From contig NZ_RWJF01000001.1 of assembly GCF_003970925.1 (NCBI RefSeq), forward strand, positions 1,482,501 to 1,546,500: DNA of 64,000 nucleotides, read 5' to 3'. The notes under the pieces are model-generated. The model was given only the letters and a program-made list of their open reading frames with translations. It did no database searches and was not told the DNA's origin. The DNA comes from Sphingomonas ginkgonis. GTDB lineage: Bacteria > Pseudomonadota > Alphaproteobacteria > Sphingomonadales > Sphingomonadaceae. This document shows, one piece after another, positions 17,452 through 24,999 of this stretch (position 1 is the first letter of the stretch; every line of letters begins with the position of its first letter). The position numbers and the translations under genes are program-made.

Positions 17452-17474
17452 GATAAGGATAACTGATATTTTCG
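17452..17474. promoter_or_regulatory. AT-rich putative promoter/LysR-site region of the minus-strand aromatic operon
   Basis: The gap 17383-17485 separates the LysR gene stop from the flavin hydroxylase start. Its only AT-rich part is 17452-17474, about 70-90 bases before the hydroxylase ATG, with repeated GATAA-like words (GATAAGGATAACTGATAT). This is where a LysR-activated promoter would be expected. Closer to the gene there is a GC-rich inverted repeat, CGGCGC (17400-17405) and GCGCCG (17412-17417). Exact sites are not defined. Confidence 0.3.
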
Positions 17475-17485
17475 ATGCTGATGCA

Positions 17486-18400
17486 TCACCAGGGCGAATA
17501 GGTTGTTGCGGCGGCGTGGAGCTGGTCGCGAAGCCAGGCGACCCCCGCTTCCTGGGTCCGGCTCCCGTGCCACTGCAGCATCTCGCGCATCAGCGGGAAG
17601 TCGAAGGGAAGCGGCGCGACAGCGAGGTCGAAATGCGGGAGCATCGATTGGGCGAGCCGCTCGTGGAGCAAAGCGAGGCGCTCGGTCCGCTCAAGCATCC
17701 ACGGCACCGCCGTGAAGGAGCCGACGCTGACCTCGATCCGCCGCGGCAAGCCGATCAGTTCGAGCTGGCGGTCGGCGAAACTGGCGCCGCCGCGCGGCCC
17801 GATCGCGACCGAGACATGGCCGGCGGCGAGGAAGGCCTCGAGCGTCAGTCCCGAGCGCAGCAGCGGGTTCTGGCTCCACCCGGCGACGACGTGCCGCTCC
17901 TCGACCAGCAGCTCGGACGGCAGGCCGGGGAGGGTGAAGCTGTCGGGCGCGATGATGAGGTCGATGCGGCCGTCCTCGAGCTGGCGGAAACTGTCCTCGC
18001 TCGGCCCGATGACCTCGAAGCGCACCCCTGGCGCCTCGCGGGCGAGCCGGCGCAGCAGCGGGGCGAGCAGCGCGGTGCTGACATAGTCGGAGGCGGCGAT
18101 CCGGAAGCCGCGCTGCGACGAGCCGGGATCGAAGCGGACCGAGGTGGCGAGCAGCTCGTCGACGCTACGCAGGGTTTCGCGCACCTGCGGGCGGAGCGAC
18201 TCCGCGAACGGGGTCGGGTACATGCGCTTGCCGCTCACGGTCAGCAGCTCGTCGCCGAAAAAGGCGCGCAGCCGCCCCAGCGCGGCGCTCATCGCCGGCT
18301 GGCTGAGGTTCATCCGCTCCGCCGAACGCGACACGCTGCGGGTGTCGAGCAGCGTCTCGAGCGCGATCAGCAGGTTGAGGTCGAGGCCCTTGAGACGCAT
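17486..18400 (-). CDS. LysR-family transcriptional regulator
   Basis: A 304-residue LysR regulator of the NodD-like branch. The start MRLKGLDLNLLIALETLL at 18400 is the conserved LysR N terminus; an in-frame upstream extension of 29 residues rich in Arg, Gly and Thr was rejected. The winged helix (SVSRSAERMNLSQPAMSAALGRLR) covers about residues 20-45, followed by the effector domain (FRIAASDYVSTALLAPLLRR onward). It sits directly upstream of the eight-gene minus-strand aromatic operon and is divergent from the MFS/C-deglycosidase operon, so it may sense an aglycone-derived aromatic. NodD-like regulators often respond to flavonoids and similar aromatics, which fits but does not prove the model. 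Confidence 0.9.
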   Translation of the reverse strand: MRLKGLDLNLLIALETLLDTRSVSRSAERMNLSQPAMSAALGRLRAFFGDELLTVSGKRMYPTPFAESLRPQVRETLRSVDELLATSVRFDPGSSQRGFRIAASDYVSTALLAPLLRRLAREAPGVRFEVIGPSEDSFRQLEDGRIDLIIAPDSFTLPGLPSELLVEERHVVAGWSQNPLLRSGLTLEAFLAAGHVSVAIGPRGGASFADRQLELIGLPRRIEVSVGSFTAVPWMLERTERLALLHERLAQSMLPHFDLAVAPLPFDFPLMREMLQWHGSRTQEAGVAWLRDQLHAAATTYSPW

Positions 18401-18524
18401 GCGTGCCGTTCCGCCGGTTGTTCGGCGCCTAACAGACCAAAGAGTAAGGGTCTTGACCAGCCGCGCCGCTCCTAGACCACCCGCCACGAGCGCGATTGAC
18501 TCCCGCCCGGGTTGCTCTACTTAG

Positions 18525-18544
18525 ATCAGAACAAACATTCTGAT
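18525..18544. promoter_or_regulatory. Operator-like palindrome, copy 2 (MFS/C-deglycosidase promoter)
   Basis: ATCAGAA (18525-18531), a 6-base spacer and TTCTGAT (18538-18544) form a perfect 7-base dyad around AGAAC-N4-ATTCT. It is the best copy of the five-site family. It ends 20 bases before the GTG of the MFS gene and follows a TTGACT (18496-18501) that could be the -35 element. The position suggests repression of the C-deglycosidase operon. Confidence 0.7.
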
Positions 18545-18564
18545 TTACCCTGAGGAGAGGGTGA

Positions 18565-19788
18565 GTGGCGGACGAGGTCAGATTGCCGGCGGATCGCCGG
18601 GCCGGAGTCGCGCAGGGGCTAACCGTGGTGATCGCGGGCTTCCTCCCGATCATGGCGATCGTCTCGCTGTTCCCGGCGGTCCCGTCGATCATAGACCATT
18701 TCAAGGCCGACCCGACGGCGAGCTGGAAGGTGCCGTGGATGGTTACCGCGCCCGGCCTGGCGATCGCGCTGATCGCGCCGTTCGCGGGGGTGCTGGTCGA
18801 CCGGTTCGGCCGTCGTCGACTCGTCGTCTGGTCGACCTTCTTCTACGGCGCGCTCGGTTCTGCGCCCTTCTTCCTCACCAGCCTCGACGCGCTGTTCGCC
18901 TCGCGCATCCTGCTCGGAGTCAGCGAGGCGGCGATCCTCACCACTTTGAACACGCTGATCGGCGATTACTGGGACGACGCCGGACGGCGGCGCTGGTTGG
19001 CGATCCAGGGCGCGGTCGGTCCCTTCCTCGCCAGCGGGCTGATTCTCGGTTCGGGCTATCTGACCGGGATCCGCTGGAACGCGGTGTTCCTCGTCTACCT
19101 GCTCGCCTTCCTGATCTTCGCCGCAATGCTCGCCTTCCTGTTCGAGCCGGACAGCGACGACACCGCGCGACGGATGCTCGGGATCGACGAGGAGCCGGTC
19201 GACACCGGCTTTCCGGCCCGAGCGGTGGCGCTGATCGGCGGAGTGACCCTGCTCTGCTCGCTCCTCTACTATGTGTTCATCGTTAACGGCGGGCTCGTCT
19301 TCCGCGAGGCGGGAATTCAGTCGTCCGAGGAGTTGGGGCGGATCACCTTCATCCCCAGCCTGTTCGTGATCGCCGGGTCGGGCCTGTTCTGGCTGACCGG
19401 GAGGCTGCGCTCGGTCACCCAGATCGCCATCGTCCTCGCGCTGACCGGCGCCGGGCTGCTGATCATGGGGCTGGCGCCGGACTGGAAGTCGATGATCCCC
19501 GGCCTCTGCCTGCAGCAGGCCGGCTCGGGAATGACGATCCCCACCCTGATCGCCTGGGCGCAGACCAAGCTGCCGTTCGAGCATCGCGGCCGCGGGATGG
19601 GGATCTGGGCCGCTTGCTTCTTCGCCGGCCAGTTCCTCTCGCCGCCGATCGTCGCGCTGCTGGTGTCGGGCGTGGGGACGATGAAGAGCGCCTTCGCCTG
19701 GTCGGGGGTCGCCGCGGTGATCGGGATGCTGGTCGCCCTGCTGTTCGTGCTGCGCCGCCCGGCAGCCAGCCCGCTTGCCCATGCCTGA
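18565..19788 (+). CDS. MFS transporter, probable C-glycoside or sugar carrier
   Basis: A 407-residue major facilitator protein with about 12 membrane helices. The GTG start is preceded by GAGGAG (18552-18557). The loop after helix 2 has the MFS motif A region (GVLVDRFGRRRLVVWS), and helix 4 follows with the conserved Arg (FASRILLGVSEAAILT). It lies 7 bases upstream of the deglycosidase alpha subunit and shares its promoter and palindromic operator, so it probably moves the glycoside or a released product across the inner membrane. The direction and substrate are not visible in sequence. Confidence 0.88.
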   Translation: MADEVRLPADRRAGVAQGLTVVIAGFLPIMAIVSLFPAVPSIIDHFKADPTASWKVPWMVTAPGLAIALIAPFAGVLVDRFGRRRLVVWSTFFYGALGSAPFFLTSLDALFASRILLGVSEAAILTTLNTLIGDYWDDAGRRRWLAIQGAVGPFLASGLILGSGYLTGIRWNAVFLVYLLAFLIFAAMLAFLFEPDSDDTARRMLGIDEEPVDTGFPARAVALIGGVTLLCSLLYYVFIVNGGLVFREAGIQSSEELGRITFIPSLFVIAGSGLFWLTGRLRSVTQIAIVLALTGAGLLIMGLAPDWKSMIPGLCLQQAGSGMTIPTLIAWAQTKLPFEHRGRGMGIWAACFFAGQFLSPPIVALLVSGVGTMKSAFAWSGVAAVIGMLVALLFVLRRPAASPLAHA

Positions 19789-19795
19789 GGTTGCC

Positions 19796-20794
19796 ATGAC
19801 ATCGAAGATCAAGCGTGGAGTCAGTCTCTACAGCTTCCAAGAAGAGCTGTTCCTTCGCCAGCTGAGCGTGGAGGAATGCGTCGCCTTCGCCGCCTCGATC
19901 GGAGCCAAGGGCATCGAGGTGTTGCCCGAGCAGAACATGCCGAGCTTCCCGGAGCTTGGCAGCGACGACGTCGCCTGGTGGCGCGAGATGCTCGCCCGGC
20001 ATGACGCGCATTTCACCTGCTACGACATGTTCCTCGACACCAAGGTGCGCAAGGATCGCGAGATGAGCGACGAGGAGCAGGTCGCGTCGATCCGCCGCGA
20101 CCTCGAGCTCGCCAATCGGCTCGGCATCCGCAACATGCGCGTGCTGGTGTTCGTCCGCCCCGACATCCTCGAGCGATGCGTCCCCGACGCCGAGCGGCTC
20201 GACGTCCATATGGGGGTGGAGGTCCATGCGCCGTGGCACCTCGAGCATGCGTGGATCCTGCGCACCATCGAGGTCGCCGATCGACTGGGCACCAGGCACC
20301 TCGGGATCCTGCCCGACATGGGCATCTTCATGAAGCACTACCCGCCCGAGTTCCGCGACCGCTTTCTTCGGCAGGGCGCGCGGCCCGAGGTGGCGCAGTT
20401 CATCATCGACAGCCACGAGCAGAAGATCATGGCCGAGTACACGATCTACGAGGTGGCGGTGAAGATGGGCGGCAACAAGGCGGAGGTGGCGATGGCCGAG
20501 ACGCTCCGCCATGCGCCCTACGCCAACCCTAAGCGGATCGGCGACTACGCCCCCTACTTCCGCCACATCCAGGCCAAGTTCTACGGCATGACCGAGGACT
20601 GCCGCGATCCCTCCATCGCCTATGACGAGGTCATCCCCGAGCTGGTCCGCGCCGGTTGGGAGGGCACGCTGTCGAGCGAATATGAGGGCAATCGCTGGAT
20701 CCAGGACGCCGGCCCGGTGGACAGCCGCGAGCAGGTCCGGCGCCAGCACGTCATGTTCGAGCGACTGATCGCCGAGGCGGAGGCCAGCCACTGA
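19796..20794 (+). CDS. C-glycoside deglycosidase alpha subunit (TIM-barrel, isomerase/epimerase fold)
   Basis: A 332-residue xylose-isomerase-like TIM-barrel protein. The start at 19796 is preceded by TGAGG; the longer reading from 19775 overlaps the MFS stop. Likely metal ligands are Glu142 in GVEVHAP (with catalytic-type His144), Asp174 in LPDMG, a His in FRHIQAKFYGM and a Glu in SSEYEGNRW. This pattern and the immediately following small beta-type subunit match the C-deglycosidase complexes DfgA/DfgB, CarB/CarC and DgpB/DgpC, which cleave the C-C bond between a 3-oxo sugar and an aromatic aglycone using a divalent metal. A generic sugar isomerase is the alternative, but the beta partner argues against it. 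Confidence 0.82.
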   Translation: MTSKIKRGVSLYSFQEELFLRQLSVEECVAFAASIGAKGIEVLPEQNMPSFPELGSDDVAWWREMLARHDAHFTCYDMFLDTKVRKDREMSDEEQVASIRRDLELANRLGIRNMRVLVFVRPDILERCVPDAERLDVHMGVEVHAPWHLEHAWILRTIEVADRLGTRHLGILPDMGIFMKHYPPEFRDRFLRQGARPEVAQFIIDSHEQKIMAEYTIYEVAVKMGGNKAEVAMAETLRHAPYANPKRIGDYAPYFRHIQAKFYGMTEDCRDPSIAYDEVIPELVRAGWEGTLSSEYEGNRWIQDAGPVDSREQVRRQHVMFERLIAEAEASH

Positions 20795-21171
20795 TGTTCG
20801 AGAAATATCTCATCGTCGAGGACAGCCTGCGCAACGTGGCGGGCGGCTTCGAATTCCAGGCTCGGCTCGGCTATTATCGCGGGCTCGGCCTGTCGATGGT
20901 CGAGGATCTCGCGGTAGCGATCAACGGTGCGGCGGTCCCGCGCGAGGCGATCCGCTTCAACGAGGGGAAGGGGCCGCTCCGCCTCGCCGAAATGGAAACC
21001 GCCTATGACCGGCGCTGGGGATTCGGGGAGCCTGCCACCATCAGCGTCGACTGGCCCGAGCCGCTCGCCGCCGGAGCGCACCGGCTCGCGCTGACCGAGC
21101 GGCTGCGGGTTTCCTACATGCCGTTTCCCTCGATCCGCCAGAGCGAGACCGAGGTCTGCATCGCCGGCTGA
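20794..21171 (+). CDS. C-glycoside deglycosidase beta subunit (DUF6379-type)
   Basis: A 125-residue protein resembling the small beta subunit of C-glycoside deglycosidases (DUF6379-type). It opens with MFEKYLIVEDSLRNV, contains GFEFQARLGYYRGLGLSMVEDL, a central region ending YDRRWGFGEPATISV, and LRVSYMPFPSIRQ near the end. It has no signal peptide. Its ATG overlaps the alpha subunit stop by one base (TGATG), so the two subunits are translationally coupled, as expected for an obligate complex. After the stop an inverted repeat (CCCGTC 21175-21180, GACGGG 21191-21196) lies before the TonB receptor promoter. The match is by sequence pattern and context, not by search. Confidence 0.8.
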   Translation: MFEKYLIVEDSLRNVAGGFEFQARLGYYRGLGLSMVEDLAVAINGAAVPREAIRFNEGKGPLRLAEMETAYDRRWGFGEPATISVDWPEPLAAGAHRLALTERLRVSYMPFPSIRQSETEVCIAG

Positions 21172-21253
21172 GCGCCCGTCACGGCTCCGCGACGGGGCCG
21201 CGTTCCGCCCCCAATCACATATTTGCGCTTGACGCTTTGATCAGGCTCAAATT

Positions 21254-21267
21254 AGAACGCTAATACT
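21254..21267. promoter_or_regulatory. Operator-like motif, copy 3 (TonB receptor promoter)
   Basis: AGAACGCTAATACT matches AGAAC-N4-ATTCT at nine of the ten fixed positions and sits about 80 bases before the TonB receptor ATG. A TTGACG at 21229-21234 is a candidate -35 element. It also overlaps a small repeat ATTAG/CTAAT (21251-21264). The weakest-placed copy of the five. Confidence 0.5.
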
Positions 21268-21345
21268 TATTCAGATAGAGTCGAAATTCCCGTGAAGGGT
21301 CTCGACCGACAAGGCCGGGTCAACCGGCGTGAGGAGAGGGGTGTG

Positions 21346-23865
21346 ATGAGCAGATCGAATCTCGCCGTGCGTCTTCTGGCCGGGAGCGCGCTGACGGCGC
21401 TCGGGACGGCCGCCGCCGCGCAGACCGTGCCCACCGTGCCGCCGACCGAGAACCCGGCGCTCGAAACCAACCAGACCCCCAACTCTTCGAACAACGAGCC
21501 GTCGCAGCCGGGCGCCCCCGCCTCCGAACCGACCTCGCAGAGCGGCGACGGCCTCAAGGAGATCGTGGTCACCGCCAACCGGACCCAGTCCAACGCGCAG
21601 AAGACCCCGGTCGCGCTGACCGTCTACAGCGGGTCCGACCTGGCCGCCGCCGGCGTCACCAACGTGGTCAACCTCCAGCAGGTCGACCCCAGCATCAACG
21701 TCACGACCAGCACCGGTGCGGGCTATGTCGCGATCCGCGGCGTCGCCTCGACCGACGTGACCGAGATCGGCGACCCTTCGGTGCCGATCGCCCGCGACGA
21801 CTTCTTCACCAACCGCAGCTTCTCGATCGCAACCTCGATGTACGATCTCGAGCGGGTCGAAATCCTGAAGGGGCCGCAGGGCACGCTGTTCGGCCGCAAC
21901 TCGACTGGCGGCCTCGTCCGCCTGATCAGCCGCAAGCCAGGCAAGACACTGGGCGCCGATGCCTCGCTGGAAGTCGGCAATTACAACACTTTCAATCTCG
22001 ACGCCGGGATCGACCTTCCCGTTTCCGATCGGCTGCAGTTCCGCTTCTCGGGCATCCGCCATTATCACAAGGGCTATCGCAAGCTCGACGTGATCGGCGG
22101 ACGCGGCGACGACGACGACACCTGGTCGGGCCGCGCCACCATGGCGTTCCAGCCGTTCGACGGCTTTCGCGGCTACGTGCAGTACCAGCACGACAAGATC
22201 GACGATGTCGGCGACGTGGCGCTCAAGACGGCGGTCGGAGTACGTCCGGACGGCCTCTCGTCGAAGCGCTTCGCCAACTATGTGCCGAGCTACAATCGGC
22301 TGACCGGCGATCGCGTCCGCTGGGAATTCACCTACGACCAGCTGCCGGGCGGGCTGTCGCTGATCTACGCCGGCGGATGGGACAAGCAGAAGTGGCGTCA
22401 CCAGCTCGACGGCACAACCGTCGGCCCCGCCGGCACCCCGATCCTCCCGCCGCCCTTCTTCACGACCGGGCTGGCCGCCTTCCAGCAGGCGGAGAACCCG
22501 ACTACCTGGAACCACGAGGTTCGGCTGGCGACGCGGCAAGACGGGCCGGTCACCGCGCAGGTCGGCTACTTCCACTTCAACGAGCATAACCGCAACCTCA
22601 ACAGCGGCCTGCTCAACCAGAATCCCGGCGAATATCTCGGCCAGTACGGGATCCGCTTCAACTATGACGTGAAGACCCGCTCCGACGCGGTGTTCGGCCA
22701 GATCGGCTTCCGCCCGGTCGACTCGGTGCGGATCACCGGCGGCGCGCGCTACACCTGGGATCGCAAGGAGCGAAACGGGGTCAGCACGCTGCAGTTCGGC
22801 CCGCTTCTCAACGTGCCGTCCGTCCTCGTCCCCGTGTTCGGGCTGCCGCCGGTGCCGCTGGTGATCAACACCCCGGCGGGCGGGGAGATCTACAAGGGCA
22901 AGAAGCCCACGTTCCACGTCGGAGTCGACTGGAACCCGACACCGCGCAACATGGTCTACGCCAAGTTCGACACCGGCTATAAGTCGGGCGGATTCAACTC
23001 CAACGGCTCGGCGCCGGCGGTCCAGTACGGACCGGAGACGCTCAAGGCGTGGGAGCTCGGCACCAAGAACCGCTTCGCCGACAACCACATCCAGCTCAAC
23101 GCCGACGTCTTCTATCAGATCTACGGCGGCTACCAGGCGTCGCAGTCGAGCGACGCGCTGGGCGGCTCGACCGGCACCTTCAACGTCGGCAGCGCGCACA
23201 TCCGGGGCGCCGAGGCGCAGTTCGTGGCGTCGTACGGGCCGCTCCGGGTCGACGCCAACGCGACCCTGCTGCGGACCAAGGTGATCCGCGCCGCCATCCT
23301 TACCGCGGGCGACGGCACCCAGGTCGACGTGACCGGCAACCGGCTGCCGAACGCGCCCGGTTTCGTGCTGACCGGCGGGGTCGAGTATGAAATCGACGCC
23401 GGCCCGGTGACGCTCACCCCGCGTATCGACGGCAAGCATTCGACCCGCTTCAACTATTCGATCTTCAACTATGCCGACACCGAGCAGCATGCCTACACGA
23501 CGTTCAACGCGTCGCTGAACATCGTGCCCAAGAGCAGCCGGTTCGAGGCGCTGCTGTTCGTTCGCAACCTCACCGACAAGACGGTGTTCGCCAACGCCGC
23601 GCGCAACTTCGTCGGCACGCCGGACATCAATACATACGAGTTCCAGCCGCCGCGCACCTATGGCGTGCGGGTTGCCTTCAAGTTCGTCGCCCCGCCGCGG
23701 GTCGAGGCCGCGCCGCCGCTGCCGCCTCCGCCTCCGCCACCGCCAGCGCCTCCGCCGACCCAAACCTGCGCCGACGGGTCGGTGATCCCGGTGACCGCCG
23801 TCTGCCCGGCGCCCCCGCCACCGCCGCCGCCGCCACCGCCGCCGCCAGCCGCGGAACGGGGCTGA
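21346..23865 (+). CDS. TonB-dependent receptor with proline-rich C-terminal extension
   Basis: An 839-residue TonB receptor. The ATG at 21346 follows GAGGAGAGGGG and begins a signal peptide (SNLAVRLLAGSALTALGTAA, cut near AAAQ). The TonB box (KEIVVTANR), plug (VEILKGPQGTLFGRNS) and barrel are typical, and the barrel ends with an aromatic strand (TYGVRVAFKFV). Unusually about 65 more residues follow: two polyproline runs around a short TQTCADGSVIPVTAVCP segment with two cysteines, ending AAERG. Such tails are familiar from sphingomonad OmpA-like proteins but not from TonB receptors, where the C-terminal Phe is normally needed for barrel insertion. It is likely the uptake receptor for the C-glycoside operon just upstream. 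Confidence 0.9.
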   Translation: MSRSNLAVRLLAGSALTALGTAAAAQTVPTVPPTENPALETNQTPNSSNNEPSQPGAPASEPTSQSGDGLKEIVVTANRTQSNAQKTPVALTVYSGSDLAAAGVTNVVNLQQVDPSINVTTSTGAGYVAIRGVASTDVTEIGDPSVPIARDDFFTNRSFSIATSMYDLERVEILKGPQGTLFGRNSTGGLVRLISRKPGKTLGADASLEVGNYNTFNLDAGIDLPVSDRLQFRFSGIRHYHKGYRKLDVIGGRGDDDDTWSGRATMAFQPFDGFRGYVQYQHDKIDDVGDVALKTAVGVRPDGLSSKRFANYVPSYNRLTGDRVRWEFTYDQLPGGLSLIYAGGWDKQKWRHQLDGTTVGPAGTPILPPPFFTTGLAAFQQAENPTTWNHEVRLATRQDGPVTAQVGYFHFNEHNRNLNSGLLNQNPGEYLGQYGIRFNYDVKTRSDAVFGQIGFRPVDSVRITGGARYTWDRKERNGVSTLQFGPLLNVPSVLVPVFGLPPVPLVINTPAGGEIYKGKKPTFHVGVDWNPTPRNMVYAKFDTGYKSGGFNSNGSAPAVQYGPETLKAWELGTKNRFADNHIQLNADVFYQIYGGYQASQSSDALGGSTGTFNVGSAHIRGAEAQFVASYGPLRVDANATLLRTKVIRAAILTAGDGTQVDVTGNRLPNAPGFVLTGGVEYEIDAGPVTLTPRIDGKHSTRFNYSIFNYADTEQHAYTTFNASLNIVPKSSRFEALLFVRNLTDKTVFANAARNFVGTPDINTYEFQPPRTYGVRVAFKFVAPPRVEAAPPLPPPPPPPPAPPPTQTCADGSVIPVTAVCPAPPPPPPPPPPPPAAERG

Positions 23866-23885
23866 CCGGGCCTGATACGAACAGG

Positions 23886-23920
23886 GGAGGGGCGGCCCGC
23901 GGGCGCGCCCCTCCTTCCTT
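23886..23920 (+). terminator. Rho-independent terminator-like hairpin after the TonB receptor
   Basis: GGAGGGGCG (23886-23894) pairs with CGCCCCTCC (23906-23914) over an 11-base loop and is followed by TTCCTT. It lies 20 bases after the TonB receptor stop and before the stop of the convergent TIM-barrel gene, so it may serve both directions. Confidence 0.7.
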
Positions 23921-23935
23921 GTCGGACGGTGACGA

Positions 23936-24988
23936 TCAGAGCCCGAGCAGCGACCGGTTGCGCGCCGCGTCGACGCCGCTCGCCGCAAAGTCGTCGAACG
24001 CGTGCGGGGTGACCCGGATGATGTGGTCGCGGATGAACGGAGCGCCCTCGCGAGCGCCGTCCTCGGGGTGCTTCAGCGCGCACTCCCATTCGAGCACCGC
24101 CCAGCCAGGATAGTCGTTCGCCGCCATCTTCGAGAAGATCGCACCGAAATCCACCTCGCCATCGCCGAACGAGCGGAAACGGCCGGGCCGGTCAACCCAG
24201 TTCTGGTATCCACCGTAAACGCCCGAGCGACCGTCCGGCCGAAACTCCGCGTCTTTGACGTGGAAAGCGCGGATCCGCTCGTGATAGCGATCGATGAAGT
24301 CGAGATAGTCGAGCTGCTGCAGCACGAAGTGGCTCGGATCGTAGAGGATGCAGGCGCGCGGATGGTTGCCGACTGCGTCGAGGAATCGCTCGTAGGTCGC
24401 GCCGTCGTGCAGGTCCTCGCCCGGGTGGATCTCGAAACAAGCGTCGACGCCATTGTCCTCGAACGCGTCGAGGATCGGGCGCCAGCGCCGCGCCAACTCG
24501 GCGAACGCCTCCTCGATCAGCCCGGCCGGGCGCTGCGGCCAGGGATAGACGTAGGGCCAGGCGAGCGCGCCCGAGAAGGTCGCGTGGGCGCCGAGCCCGA
24601 GCCGCCGACTGGCCATCGCGGCCTTCTTCAGCTGGTCGATCGCCCACTCGGTCCGCGCCGCAGGATTGCCGCGCACCGACTCTGCCGCAAAGCCGTCGAA
24701 CAGCGCGTCATAGGCGGGGTGGACGGCGACCAGCTGGCCCTGGAGGTGAGTCGACAGCTCGGTTACGGCGAGCCCATGCGCGGCAAGCGTGCCGCTGATC
24801 TCGTCGCAATAATCCTGGCTTTCGGCCGCCCGGTCGAGGTCGACGAAGCTCCCCGGCCCGGTCGGCAGCTGCAGCCCCTGGTAGCCGAGCCCGGCTGCCC
24901 ATTCGGCAATCGTGTCGAGCCGGTCGAACGGTGGCCGGTCGCTGGCGAACTGGGCGATGAACAGGCCGGGGCCACGGATCGTCTTCAT
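23936..24988 (-). CDS. Sugar isomerase/epimerase-like TIM-barrel protein
   Basis: A 350-residue xylose-isomerase-like TIM-barrel protein. Likely metal ligands are the Glu of CFEIHPGEDLHD, the Asp of LYDPSHFVLQ, a His of RAFHVKDAEF and the Glu near the end in AVLEWECALK. The core GYQGLQLPTGPGS and a PHAFDDFAASG tail are recognisable. It follows the Gfo/Idh/MocA gene by 11 bases, the common pairing for keto-sugar or inositol metabolism. Because C-deglycosidases release a 3-oxo-1-ene sugar, this enzyme could hydrate or isomerise it. That is inference; there is no signal peptide, so it is cytoplasmic. A longer frame to 25582 overlaps the neighbour and was rejected. Confidence 0.85.
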   Translation of the reverse strand: MKTIRGPGLFIAQFASDRPPFDRLDTIAEWAAGLGYQGLQLPTGPGSFVDLDRAAESQDYCDEISGTLAAHGLAVTELSTHLQGQLVAVHPAYDALFDGFAAESVRGNPAARTEWAIDQLKKAAMASRRLGLGAHATFSGALAWPYVYPWPQRPAGLIEEAFAELARRWRPILDAFEDNGVDACFEIHPGEDLHDGATYERFLDAVGNHPRACILYDPSHFVLQQLDYLDFIDRYHERIRAFHVKDAEFRPDGRSGVYGGYQNWVDRPGRFRSFGDGEVDFGAIFSKMAANDYPGWAVLEWECALKHPEDGAREGAPFIRDHIIRVTPHAFDDFAASGVDAARNRSLLGL

Positions 24989-24999
24989 GGTCGTCCTCG

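Noticed and set aside
23700..23860. Repetitive CCG/CCA tracts that could be taken for a microsatellite or repeat array
   Set aside because: They encode the two polyproline runs of the TonB receptor tail and have no spacer structure, so they are coding and not a CRISPR or tandem-repeat locus.
21271..23988. Open frame of 905 codons opposite the TonB receptor
   Set aside because: It is the antisense of a clear TonB-dependent receptor, and its glycine/arginine-rich start is the complement of the polyproline codons.
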